A stretch of DNA of 15,890 bases from an uncultured Lachnospiraceae bacterium (GCA_910586095.1 CAJUHQ010000078.1:1-15890), one strand, 5' to 3'; counted from the stretch's first letter, positions 1 to 7,306 are shown. Notes: generated by a model from the sequence alone, not told the origin. Made by a program: numbers and translations.

Positions 1-2
1 CA

Positions 3-419
3 TTACTATTTGTGCCGCCAACTGAAAGGCGGCGGAATGGAGATTTATATGAAATATGGAAGCAATTATGTGCTTTAATTGATGAAAAATATGATATGGA
101 TTGTTTGTGGAATAAAGATGCGAAAGCAGGTCCTGCGTGGACGTATGAATACAAATATCGTCGAGGTGGTAGGATACTATGTGCATTGTATGCAAAAGAA
201 AATTGTATAGGATTTATGATTATTTTAGGAAAAGAAGAACGCTTAAAATTTGAAAAAGATAGAGAAAATTACGGGGAAGAAGTTCAAAGAATTTATGATG
301 AAACTCAAACGTATCGTGATGGGAAATGGATGATGTTTAAGCCAATAGATACTTCTTTGTTTGATGATTTTATCAAACTATTGAGAATTAAACGAAAACC
401 AAATAGAAAAAAGGAGTAG
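3..419 (+). CDS. DUF3788 family protein, 5' end cut by window
   Basis: The protein matches my memory of the DUF3788 family. It has an aromatic-rich N-terminal helix (EIWKQLCALI), a central KAGPAWTYEYKYRRGGR strand pair, a hydrophobic GFMIILGK strand followed by EERLKFE, and a C-terminal DGKWM...LLRIKRKP segment. The family is about 130-140 residues and its function is unknown. The first possible start inside the window is GTG at 12, but no ribosome site is visible and the frame stays open to the window edge (codons tta cta ttt at 3-11). The true start therefore probably lies to the left. The stop is TAG at 417-419. The gene is cytoplasmic, with no signal peptide or membrane segment. It is followed by a 180-bp gap holding a promoter, so it is probably not in the operon that follows. 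Confidence 0.75.
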   Translation, partial: LLFVPPTERRRNGDLYEIWKQLCALIDEKYDMDCLWNKDAKAGPAWTYEYKYRRGGRILCALYAKENCIGFMIILGKEERLKFEKDRENYGEEVQRIYDETQTYRDGKWMMFKPIDTSLFDDFIKLLRIKRKPNRKKE

Positions 420-451
420 ACAAACCATACACATGTATTGTAATCCCACAA

Positions 452-480
452 TTGCTTTTGTTAGGATATTATGATATACT
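452..480 (+). promoter_or_regulatory. Candidate sigma-A promoter with extended -10
   Basis: A -35-like TTGCTT (452-457) is followed by a 17-nt spacer and TATACT (475-480). The -10 box is preceded by TGA, giving an extended -10. The start point would be near 487, leaving a leader of about 113 nt before the metalloprotease gene. The -35 box is weak, so the call rests on the spacing and the extended -10. Confidence 0.4.
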
Positions 481-584
481 TTATTCAAAATAGCTAAAAT
501 TTTCAAATATAAGTCAATATTTTGTACACATGTTATCTATAGTGAAAATATCTATGTTCAAAACAATTGTAAAGATTGAAAAAC

Positions 585-591
585 AAGGAGG
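585..591 (+). promoter_or_regulatory. Ribosome binding site AAGGAGG that sets the start at 600
   Basis: A near-perfect AAGGAGG lies 8 nt before ATG 600. An upstream in-frame TTG at 576 has no such site and would place this sequence inside the coding region, so 600 is preferred. Confidence 0.8.
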
Positions 592-599
592 TTTACATT

Positions 600-1145
600 A
601 TGATGATTGGAACAATATCAGGATATTCGCCCTATAATGCAATGTATCCAAGTATGTCCATGCGAACAGCGCCAATGGGCAAGGGATTTGATGAAAGCAG
701 TATGATTTCTGGTATAGATAAAGTTGATGGCGCAAAAAACAGCGCCGATCCAGACGAAGTCAAAAAAGCGGGAAGGCGATCTTCACCGGAGGACTGCCAA
801 ACTTGCAAAGAACGCAAATATCAGGATGGTTCTGATGAGAGCAATGTATCATTTAAAACGGCTGCTCATGTATCACCCGAGTCAGCGGCCTCAAAGGTTC
901 GTGCACATGAGGGGCAACATGTTGCAAATGCCTACAAAAAAGCAGCACAAAAAGATGGAAAAGTCCTAAATGCTTCTGTCTCCATTCATACTTCTATTTG
1001 TCCCGAATGTGGGCGTACTTATGTGGCAGGTGGTGTTACCAATACTACTATCAAATATGGAAATGAAGACAATCCATATACTAAGAATCAAAAGGCACTT
1101 GATGCCATCAATATGCGTGGTGCTAACATTGATTATGCTGCATAA
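600..1145 (+). CDS. SprA-related putative metalloprotease (HExxH)
   Basis: This is a 181-residue protein starting at ATG 600 with an excellent ribosome site. The N-terminal 60 residues are low-complexity and rich in Met, Ser and Gly. Cys66 and Cys69 form a CxxC pair (CQTC). A conserved-looking SPESAASKVRAHEGQHV segment follows, with a zinc-protease HExxH signature, HEGQH, at 103-107. A second CxxC (CPEC, 134-137) is followed by a GG(V/T)-rich strand. This matches my memory of the SprA-related / CJM1_0395-type putative metalloprotease family. The two CxxC pairs could hold a structural zinc. There is no Sec signal peptide or membrane helix, so export is not evident. It is the first gene of a three-gene unit, 32 nt ahead of the SUKH gene. 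The substrate is unknown. Confidence 0.7.
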   Translation: MMIGTISGYSPYNAMYPSMSMRTAPMGKGFDESSMISGIDKVDGAKNSADPDEVKKAGRRSSPEDCQTCKERKYQDGSDESNVSFKTAAHVSPESAASKVRAHEGQHVANAYKKAAQKDGKVLNASVSIHTSICPECGRTYVAGGVTNTTIKYGNEDNPYTKNQKALDAINMRGANIDYAA

Positions 1146-1165
1146 TTCAATTGATACAATGCATG

Positions 1166-1173
1166 AAGGGAGG
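1166..1173 (+). promoter_or_regulatory. Ribosome binding site AAGGGAGG for the SUKH gene
   Basis: AAGGGAGG lies 4 nt before ATG 1178. In-frame TTG 1151 and ATG 1163 lie upstream of or inside this site, so 1178 is the likely start. Confidence 0.7.
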
Positions 1174-1177
1174 ATAT

Positions 1178-2314
1178 ATGGCTAAAACAACATTTTCTGA
1201 TTGGTTGAGAAAGAATGACTTTGTTTCTAATATCAATTGGGAGCAGGTGGAAGCACATTTGGGTTTTTGTATCCATAGTGATTTGAAAAATTGTTATACT
1301 AAAATTATTCATAAGACCATTGAAGGACAAATTGACTTTGTAGAGAAGGATTTTTTAGAGGAAACGGGTGATGAGCGAAATGATACCTGGATCTCTTTTA
1401 ATCAATGTGAAGGTTATGTTCCTTATGAACTGTTTCCTTTAGGCACTTCACCAAAAGATATTGAAGGTGCTTTTACTCTATGGACAGGTGGCAATGATTT
1501 TGGACATCGTGCAATGATTGGAACATTTTCCTTTAATATAGGAGAGATTTCGATTCTCTTTAACAATGACACCGGAAAAGTTGAATGGATTGATTGTGGT
1601 TATGGATATTTTGATACTTACGAGGAAAATCCAAATGGAATTTTAGCTCAGTCTATCTCAGAATTTTTTAGAAAATTGCAGACAGTGTCTTGTACAGAAT
1701 ATCCCGATACGCAGATTAGTTATTGGATGGGATATGAAGAGTTTGTTCAGTTAGCACAGTTTGCGACTGAGCGTGGTTGTTTGATACTCAAAAATGATGT
1801 AGACGGAAAGTTACTTTATGAAACAGATGCCAATGCAATCACTAAAAATGTATATGACTATTATTTTTATATACCACAGGCAGGCACTTTGCAAACCACT
1901 TGTATAGGAAAGAAAGAATGGGTTGATTTGACATCTTCAGCTCATTTGTTTATCCGAGCAGGATTTTCCTATATTGATAAAAAGAAAAGAAAAATTACGC
2001 GTGGACGACTTTATTCACGTCCGTGTTCTTATTTTGAGGAATTACCACGTCCTGATTGTGTGACTACACTCTATCATGATTTAGTTGATTTCGTCAAAAA
2101 AATAGCTCCTACTACAAAAATTACAGATTCGTATTTGAGTACGAAAGCACAAGACTTTTTGCAAGAATGTACTTGGATACGTACATCCTATATTACTTCT
2201 TCCTTACTAGAGTTGACAGAGCATGAAAATTACAATATATCTACTGATTATCGTTGGGATGAAGGATACTATGAATGGATCAACTCAGAAGCACTTGAGG
2301 ATATAGATGATTGA
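1178..2314 (+). CDS. SUKH (SMI1/KNR4-like) protein with unknown C-terminal half
   Basis: This is a 378-residue cytoplasmic protein; ATG 1178 is chosen on its ribosome site. Residues about 75-168 resemble the SMI1/KNR4 (SUKH) fold: EGYVPYELFPLG (78-89), then a strand with FNIGEISILFNNDTGKVEWID (119-139), then GYGYFDTYEENPNGILA (141-157) and the final SISEFFRKL helix. SUKH proteins are widely found as immunity proteins beside secreted or contact-dependent toxins, which is family knowledge. The C-terminal part, residues about 175-378, matches nothing I recognise. It has many aromatics (YYFYIPQAG, YRWDEGYYEW) and a basic KKKRKITRGR loop at 268-277. The gene lies between the metalloprotease (32 nt upstream) and the DUF4261 gene (49 nt downstream), so all three are probably co-transcribed. 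The immunity role is inferred. Confidence 0.65.
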   Translation: MAKTTFSDWLRKNDFVSNINWEQVEAHLGFCIHSDLKNCYTKIIHKTIEGQIDFVEKDFLEETGDERNDTWISFNQCEGYVPYELFPLGTSPKDIEGAFTLWTGGNDFGHRAMIGTFSFNIGEISILFNNDTGKVEWIDCGYGYFDTYEENPNGILAQSISEFFRKLQTVSCTEYPDTQISYWMGYEEFVQLAQFATERGCLILKNDVDGKLLYETDANAITKNVYDYYFYIPQAGTLQTTCIGKKEWVDLTSSAHLFIRAGFSYIDKKKRKITRGRLYSRPCSYFEELPRPDCVTTLYHDLVDFVKKIAPTTKITDSYLSTKAQDFLQECTWIRTSYITSSLLELTEHENYNISTDYRWDEGYYEWINSEALEDIDD

Positions 2315-2363
2315 TTTGTATCAGAGTATACATAAAGGGATAATGTGAGAAAGGAAAAACAAC

Positions 2364-3179
2364 ATGGAATTTTTCGATTCCAATAAGAAAATAAAAAATA
2401 CAGATTCCAAAAGCAATGAGATTGGCCGTTTTGTAGGATTTGTTTTGTTGTCTGATTCTGTGTGGGATAAACAACAATTTATACAGGATTTTTCTACAGA
2501 GTGGGGCATTGTGCTCCATGAAGAAAATACAAAAGATGAAAACGATCAAGATATTTTGTTGACAGAATTTGACAATATGCTGCTAACAATGAGTTTGATG
2601 CCTGCGCCCGTTCCAGAAGAAGAAGCAGAACATTATGCGACGGCAAATTATATGTGGCCAGAGGCTGTAGAAATAGTTAAAACACACCAGGCTCATTTAT
2701 TGGTTGCTGTTCTTGGTATACAGCAAGATATTTTAGAACGTGGTAAGTTGTTTTCTAAGGCAGTTGCCACCTGCTTAGGATATGCCAATGCACTTGCTGT
2801 CTATACAGATGGTGCTGTATATCAACCTTGTTTTTATCGTGATTTTGCCATGATGATGAAAAAGAATGAATTACCATTTATGGATTGGGTTTGGTTTGGT
2901 CTATTTAATGATAAAAATCAAGCAGGAATCTATACATATGGCATGAAAAAATTTGGCAAAGATGAGATGGAAGTTTATGTAGATGCAAAACAGGTTAATT
3001 TCAATGAACTTCGAGCATTTATGGTAGATATTGTTGGCTATGTGTTGTCTAGTAATGTAACACTTCGCGACGGAGAAACAATTGGATTTTCCGAGGAGGA
3101 AAGACTGGCAATTACTCGTAGTAAAGGCGTGGCTTTAGACGGTGAAACTCTAAAAATTGAATATTCTACAGTTGAGTAA
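2364..3179 (+). CDS. DUF4261 domain-containing protein
   Basis: This is a 271-residue soluble protein starting at ATG 2364, with an AAAGGA ribosome site about 9 nt upstream. The N-terminal part (about 26-60) has a strand GRFVGFVLLSDSVWD and then the helix QQFIQDFSTEWGI. The middle (about 95-165) contains ANYMWPEAVEIVKTHQAHLLVAVLG and a helix leading to CLGYANALAVYTDGAVYQP. The C-terminal DUF4261 block (about 170-268) includes MDWVWFGLF, YTYGMKKFGKDEMEVY, and the family-typical ending GFSEEERLAIT followed by SKGVALDGETLKIEY. Its function is unknown. It is the last gene of the metalloprotease-SUKH unit and is followed 15 nt later by a strong hairpin terminator. A role alongside the SUKH protein is plausible but inferred. 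Confidence 0.75.
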   Translation: MEFFDSNKKIKNTDSKSNEIGRFVGFVLLSDSVWDKQQFIQDFSTEWGIVLHEENTKDENDQDILLTEFDNMLLTMSLMPAPVPEEEAEHYATANYMWPEAVEIVKTHQAHLLVAVLGIQQDILERGKLFSKAVATCLGYANALAVYTDGAVYQPCFYRDFAMMMKKNELPFMDWVWFGLFNDKNQAGIYTYGMKKFGKDEMEVYVDAKQVNFNELRAFMVDIVGYVLSSNVTLRDGETIGFSEEERLAITRSKGVALDGETLKIEYSTVE

Positions 3180-3186
3180 AGATATA
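3170..3186. repeat. 17-bp direct repeat, left copy
   Basis: AGTTGAGTAAAGATATA spans the 3' end and stop codon of the DUF4261 gene. It is repeated exactly at 4978-4994. Both copies are preceded, with small gaps, by ATATTC. See the right copy for context. Confidence 0.6.
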
Positions 3187-3194
3187 CGATTTTG

Positions 3195-3233
3195 ATGCTG
3201 GAAGCTTGTATTTATACGGGTTTCCAGTATTTT
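3195..3233 (+). terminator. Intrinsic terminator of the DUF4261 unit
   Basis: Two 17-nt arms (3195-3211 and 3214-3230) pair along their whole length with several G-U pairs, forming about a 16-bp stem with a tetraloop, followed by TTTT. The structure begins 15 nt after the DUF4261 stop codon. The U-tract is short, so read-through is possible. Confidence 0.65.
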
Positions 3234-3239
3234 AATTGT

Positions 3240-4060
3240 CTGCGGAAAGTTATCAAAAGTTAAAAGAAGATTATCTGTCGCTTGTAGTAACTATTGCGGA
3301 TATCGTGGACAAAGCAGTAGTATCTGTTTGACAGAGAATCTTCTGTAAAACGGAAAAATTGGAAAGTAGAGCTGGAATTGGAACAGTACCATCATGTGCT
3401 GGAGGAATCTATAGAAAAGGAAGATATAATTGCAAAAGGTGGTGGCGCATGATATGATATGAAGCAAAGGAACAAATATAGATCGTGTGAAATCGAAGAT
3501 TTCGCCATCCTAATTTGAGTGCCTGCCAGAGTGGATGAAAAGAAGTTAGTACATAAATTAATGAAAGAGAAACAGGTGAACGAATCTCTTATGTCAAAGC
3601 TGTAAGTCAGTTTGAATTGATGTTGAATTTACCGATAATGAATTTGGGATATATGGTTATTGATAATGAAATTTCAGGGAATAATTTTATGATGGCGGAT
3701 TTTACGATTCAGGTATGAGCTAGTATAATGATGTACTTGAAACCGAAAAATGAATATGCGGGGCTTATAAGGAATATGCTATTGACAAAAAGGATTTTCG
3801 AGGGAAAAGAAAGAGCTGATGAAAAAGATAACACTATTCATTTTAAATCATTAAAACAGATAGATCGTTTCTGGTTATAAATTTATTTGCATATATAAGC
3901 AAAGTTGAGATGAAAGGACAGAAAAAATAGATTATAGGGGAATGATTCTCATAGAGTAGCAAAAACACTTGGATTATGAATCGCAACAACGATAGAATTT
4001 GTTGATGATCTTTATGAAGAAAATTATCGTGAATGCTCAGAAATGGTAATATCTACAAAG
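3240..4060 (+). pseudogene. Decayed coding DNA, several broken ORF remnants
   Basis: No intact gene lies between the terminator at 3233 and the antitoxin gene, about 850 bp. Protein-like stretches in shifting frames are broken by stops. One at about 3246-3330 reads ESYQKLKEDYLSLVVTIAD... and then stops. A second at about 3324-3452 in another frame has FDRESSVKRKNWKVELELEQ and ends KGGGA. A third around 3566-3718 contains GERISYVKAVSQFELMLNLP and ends MADFTIQV. A fourth at 3728-3880 is a 50-codon ORF starting MMYLKPKNEY. A last one near 3950-4079 has HRVAKTLG, then a stop, then TTIEFVDDLYEEN. I do not recognise any of these families. Codon use looks like real coding DNA, so erosion by frameshifts and nonsense changes is the best reading. 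Short functional peptides cannot be excluded. Confidence 0.5.
3968..3997 (+). promoter_or_regulatory. Candidate promoter of the antitoxin-toxin pair
   Basis: TTGGAT (3968-3973), an 18-nt spacer and TAGAAT (3992-3997) give a plausible sigma-A promoter. It would start transcription about 77 nt before the antitoxin ATG. Confidence 0.3.
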
Positions 4061-4065
4061 AATAT

Positions 4066-4073
4066 GGAGGTGG
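4066..4073 (+). promoter_or_regulatory. Ribosome binding site GGAGGTGG for the antitoxin
   Basis: GGAGGTGG ends 7 nt before ATG 4081. It would fall inside the coding region if the upstream in-frame start at 4033 were used, so 4081 is preferred. Confidence 0.65.
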
Positions 4074-4080
4074 TATTGAT

Positions 4081-4392
4081 ATGATGTCATTACAGGAACA
4101 GGTAGTGCAAAAAGTCAACAGCTTGTCAGAAGATAATTTACAGTTCTTATTGGAAATGATAGAGCGCTTTATGTGGACTGACTCGGAGGAAGAAAAAGTA
4201 GAACCAGATTCAAATCGGTATTTAGATAGATTAGATGGCAGCGATTTGAGACATGAGGGTAACAGCGTGTTGACACCTAAAATGAAAGCATTTATGGAAT
4301 TGGAAGAAATGCTGACTCCAGTATTGGAAGAACTAGATTACGATAAGGAACTGGCGGAAGCGAGGAAAGAAAAGTATGGTTATATTGATTGA
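4081..4392 (+). CDS. Putative antitoxin of a PIN-toxin pair
   Basis: This is a 103-residue acidic protein starting at ATG 4081 (ATG 4084 is the alternative). The N-terminal segment MSLQEQVVQKVNSLSEDNLQ followed by FLLEMIERFM forms two helices, typical of small antitoxins paired with PIN nucleases in Firmicutes. A disordered, charged middle follows, and the C-terminal helix (about 66-103, KMKAFMELEEMLTPVLEELD, ending AEARKEKYGYID) is suited to wrapping the toxin. The gene overlaps the PIN toxin gene by 17 bp (4376-4392), the usual sign of translational coupling in type II pairs. I cannot assign a DNA-binding fold with certainty. It probably represses its own promoter together with the toxin, as is common in the class; this is inference. 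Confidence 0.7.
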   Translation: MMSLQEQVVQKVNSLSEDNLQFLLEMIERFMWTDSEEEKVEPDSNRYLDRLDGSDLRHEGNSVLTPKMKAFMELEEMLTPVLEELDYDKELAEARKEKYGYID

Positions 4393-4798
4393 TACAAATA
4401 TTGCATTGGATTTTCTAACGATGCGGCAGCCTTTTTACGTCGATGCGAGAAAAATTATAAGTCTTTGTGCAAGTGAGAAAGTGCAGGGAGTTATCGCATT
4501 TCATAGTCTGCCTAATATCTTCTATATTTTAAGAAAAAGTCATTCAAACGCAGACAAGAGAAAAATGTTGACAAAATTGTGTTTGGTGCTGCGTGTGGTA
4601 GGTGCAAGCCATGAAAGGGTTTGTTCCGCAATAGAACGCGATGATTTTCCAGATTTTGAGGATTGCCTTCAAGATGAATGTGCAAAAGAAGTTTCTGCTG
4701 ATTTCATTGTAACAAGAAATATAGAAGATTTTCGAAACTCTAAAGTAAAAGCAATAACTCCGCGGGATCTTCTGGGGTTGGTTGATTCGTTAGGATAA
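4376..4798 (+). CDS. PIN-domain toxin (VapC-like ribonuclease)
   Basis: This 140-residue protein covers one whole PIN domain, the metal-dependent RNase fold of type II toxins. The first strand carries VILIDTNIALDFL with the first catalytic Asp at residue 6. The helix HSLPNIFYILRK (43-54) has Asn47 where many VapC proteins carry an acid. The third motif DFPDFEDCLQDECAKE provides Asp93 and Asp96, and ADFIVTRNIEDF (108-119) provides Asp109 and Asp118. The start ATG 4376 lies inside the antitoxin gene, with GAGG 10 nt upstream. The expected activity is RNA cleavage held in check by the antitoxin. The gene is intact although the DNA before it is decayed, consistent with addiction-type retention. 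The terminator is at 5012-5065. Confidence 0.85.
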   Translation: MVILIDTNIALDFLTMRQPFYVDARKIISLCASEKVQGVIAFHSLPNIFYILRKSHSNADKRKMLTKLCLVLRVVGASHERVCSAIERDDFPDFEDCLQDECAKEVSADFIVTRNIEDFRNSKVKAITPRDLLGLVDSLG

Positions 4799-4977
4799 AT
4801 AGTGGGTAATGTTTAGAGTCGTAAGCTCTAAAAATGTTCTAGTTCTATTACACCCTCTTGGTTCTACTCTGGTTCTAAAAGCAGTTAAGACAATATAGAA
4901 ATTGTGGATTTAAGTGCATTTGAGAGATAAAAAGGACAGAAAAAGATTGGAATACAAAGGGAAAAGATATTCATATG

Positions 4978-4994
4978 AGTTGAGTAAAGATATA
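4978..4994. repeat. 17-bp direct repeat, right copy
   Basis: This is an exact second copy of the sequence at the end of the DUF4261 gene. The two copies bracket about 1.8 kb holding the decayed ORFs and the antitoxin/PIN pair. The layout fits an insertion that duplicated or recombined at this sequence, though the repeat is AT-rich and coincidence is possible. Confidence 0.5.
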
Positions 4995-5011
4995 ACTTTT
5001 TCTTTACTTAT

Positions 5012-5065
5012 GTATATAAAAAATTCCCATCTTGTCATTGCATAGATAGGAATTTTTTTATATAC
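5012..5065. terminator. Bidirectional intrinsic terminator
   Basis: A long inverted repeat pairs GTATATAAAAAATTCC (5012-5027) with GGAATTTTTTTATATAC (5049-5065), and the inner ATCT/AGAT pairs continue the stem. There is one bulge and one mismatch. The A-tract and T-tract inside the stem make it usable from either strand. It sits between the plus-strand PIN gene and the 3' end of the minus-strand LRR gene, so it probably ends both. Confidence 0.7.
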
Positions 5066-5136
5066 ACAGATGTAGGAAGAAATATACAAGATCAGTTTGT
5101 GTCTAGATAGGTAAGTACGAAAAAATCGCCTCTGTA

Positions 5137-7200
5137 TTATTGTAAAACACGTACTTCTCTAGTAGCATCATCAATTAGATAAATGGTCGTCCGCTCATTT
5201 TCTTTGACATAGCACACTCGATGAAGTTTTTGTTCATCTTCGATTATTAGATTGTCATAATAAATATAGTCTCCTTCCCACGGATTTACTTGATCTATAT
5301 TTGCCGTTTGTGGTATCACATAATAATAATCTGGCAACTCTACACCTACAAGAAACTCATAGTTTTCTTTTTGTTCTGTATCATATGGCAAAAATTCTTT
5401 TTGTGCCTGTGAATCTATACTCATCTGAACTTGATCTAATATGGTGGTTGCTTCCCATTTTGTTTCAATCTTTTCTTTACGAAAGGACACAGAATAATCC
5501 ATATAAAAATTTGGAAATGCTTTATGTGAAGGATTGTCAGAACTTGAAAGATCCACACGAATCATTCGCGATTCATCTACTATAATGACATAGTGAACAT
5601 AAGAATCTTCCTCCAAATTTTCTATTATTACATAAGCATCATCAGGTGCAAAATGAGAAGTTTCTATATGATTTTGGCGTACTAATTCTAGCTCTTTCTC
5701 ATGATAACGATAGATATTTGTATATAGTCCTCCTGTACTACTTCCCCATTGCATCTGCAAGAGTAAGTATCCTTCTGTTATATCCATACCAACATAGGGG
5801 TCTCCGCGCATACTGTCTTGGTCAATGATAATTGGCGTCTGCTCCATATTCACCTCTTCAAAAGACCCATCTTTTTGCTGTAAAAGAATAAACAAACGTC
5901 GGCATCCATAATCACATTGTTCTTCGGATACTTTTCCATCTAATACAAATGCACAGTCAGTCATTCCATCTTTATTTAGATCTCCCTCCACATAATCAAT
6001 GCATACATAAGATCCTAGTTCAGGATGTTGTTTTGTAAACCACTTATCTACCTTTTTTTCTTCAATATCCGAAACCCCTTGTTGTGTACAAAACAGAAAT
6101 GGTACTTGCCACACAGGAGAAATATTTGTGTAGGGATTTCCATAGACTACCACGTATAGTAATTCTTCTTTGTCTGCTAGTGGTGATAAATCTGTAATGT
6201 TGTTATCAGAAAGTCCTAGTTGATTGAGATGAGGTAATTGCGTCAAAGCCGAAATATCATCAATATTATTTTGATCTAAAGACAAATCAAAGAGATTGGT
6301 CAAACTAGCTAACGGAGTAATATCTTCTATATTATTTCCCACTACTCCCAATCGTTCTAGATTTTGAAGTTTTGACAGCGGTGACAGATCTGTAATCTTA
6401 TTGCCATTTAAGTTAATGGCGCGAAGATTTGTCAATTCACTTAAAAAAGTAATATCTTTTATTCCGCAGTTTTGTAATCCCAAATCTTCCAGCGTACTTA
6501 ATTTGCCAATCACTTCCATATTTTTAGCCTGTGCATTGCCACTTAACGCTAATTCCCTTAATTGAGAAAGATTCTTTAGTACAGACAGATCTTCGACAGG
6601 AGCTTCGTATAAAGATAATCGTTCTAGCTGTGGCATTTTTTCCAGAAATGATAAATCGTTTATTTGGCAATATGGTAAGAAAAGCGCTTTGATATTGTTC
6701 ATCTGCGCTAAAAAGGATAAATCAATCTCTTGTTTTTCCTCATAGTGCAGATAAAGCTCTTCTAAGTAAGAAAGTTTAGCAATAGGAGAAAAGTCATTGA
6801 TTTTACTATCATTGTATGAGTTAATTACAATTTCTAACTTTTGCAAATTGGGCAACAAAGACAAATCTTCTAATGAATAGATCAGCTCTGTGTTTATAGT
6901 CAATGTTTTGCATTGTTGTAGTTTTTGATAAATTTCTTCCTCTGTATCTTCTGATCGAATGTGTGCATCTCTTTGAATAGACCCTAAAAAACCTTCATCT
7001 TTTATCATTGCTGCTAGAATTTGTGTTGCAGAACTATACTCAATTTTTTCTGTTTCTTTATCTTGTGTGTATTCTCTTCTTTTTTGGACAAATTGTGATC
7101 CTATTTCACATGCACTTAAAAATAAAATACAAAACAGGGCACAATATAACACCCTGAAACAATTCTTATCACGAGTTCTTTTGTCTATATTTGTACCCAT
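5137..7200 (-). CDS. Leucine-rich-repeat lipoprotein with FG-GAP-like C-terminus
   Basis: This 687-residue protein starts at ATG 7200 (ribosome site 7210-7215). Residues 1-31 form a lipoprotein signal: a basic N-terminus, the hydrophobic stretch VLYCALFCILFLSAC, and a lipobox LSAC with Cys31 as the lipidation site. Residues about 110-365 hold roughly ten to eleven internalin-type 21-22-residue LRRs (consensus NLxxLxLxxNxIxDISPLxxL), clearest in NLNGNKITDLSPLSKLQNL and LSDNNITDLSPL. The C-terminal 300 residues are not LRR. They include GDLNKDGMTD (406-415), a calcium-loop-like DxNxDG motif as in FG-GAP/VCBS repeats, followed by a RRLFILLQQKDGSF strand pair. The expected location is the outer face of the membrane, with binding of an unknown partner. 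The gene is monocistronic with a long, repeat-bearing upstream region. Confidence 0.8.
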   Translation of the reverse strand: MGTNIDKRTRDKNCFRVLYCALFCILFLSACEIGSQFVQKRREYTQDKETEKIEYSSATQILAAMIKDEGFLGSIQRDAHIRSEDTEEEIYQKLQQCKTLTINTELIYSLEDLSLLPNLQKLEIVINSYNDSKINDFSPIAKLSYLEELYLHYEEKQEIDLSFLAQMNNIKALFLPYCQINDLSFLEKMPQLERLSLYEAPVEDLSVLKNLSQLRELALSGNAQAKNMEVIGKLSTLEDLGLQNCGIKDITFLSELTNLRAINLNGNKITDLSPLSKLQNLERLGVVGNNIEDITPLASLTNLFDLSLDQNNIDDISALTQLPHLNQLGLSDNNITDLSPLADKEELLYVVVYGNPYTNISPVWQVPFLFCTQQGVSDIEEKKVDKWFTKQHPELGSYVCIDYVEGDLNKDGMTDCAFVLDGKVSEEQCDYGCRRLFILLQQKDGSFEEVNMEQTPIIIDQDSMRGDPYVGMDITEGYLLLQMQWGSSTGGLYTNIYRYHEKELELVRQNHIETSHFAPDDAYVIIENLEEDSYVHYVIIVDESRMIRVDLSSSDNPSHKAFPNFYMDYSVSFRKEKIETKWEATTILDQVQMSIDSQAQKEFLPYDTEQKENYEFLVGVELPDYYYVIPQTANIDQVNPWEGDYIYYDNLIIEDEQKLHRVCYVKENERTTIYLIDDATREVRVLQ

Positions 7201-7209
7201 CTGTTCGAT

Positions 7210-7215
7210 CTCCTC
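7210..7215 (-). promoter_or_regulatory. Ribosome binding site GAGGAG for the LRR lipoprotein
   Basis: On the minus strand GAGGAG ends 9 nt before ATG 7200. A longer reading from 7287 would bury the lipoprotein signal peptide behind 29 residues, so 7200 is preferred. Confidence 0.75.
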
Positions 7216-7306
7216 TTTTTCTTGATTACAGAAAATGCAATAGTCAATGATATTGTACAAAAATACCATTTTGTCATTTTCTATCAATATATTGTAAAAG
7301 AAGTGT

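Larger units (their letters stand above)
4799..5136. other. Intergenic region between convergent units
   Basis: This 338-bp stretch between the PIN toxin and the LRR lipoprotein gene has no convincing ORF. It holds a small hairpin (TTTAGAG at 4812-4818 with CTCTAAA at 4826-4832), three copies of GTTCTA between 4836 and 4878, the right copy of the 17-bp repeat, and a long bidirectional terminator. A segment at 4923-4944 (GAGAT then AAAAGGACAGAAAAA) resembles 3907-3927 in the decayed region and may be a second remnant of the same sequence. Confidence 0.5.

Noticed and set aside
970..1185. Plus-strand ORF overlapping the metalloprotease gene
   Set aside because: A frame-shifted shadow of the 3' half of the HEGQH gene; the protein does not look natural.
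4915..5043. Short GTG-started plus-strand frame containing KGKRYSYELSKD
   Set aside because: It runs into the terminator hairpin, lacks a ribosome site and is only about 40 codons; at most a remnant.
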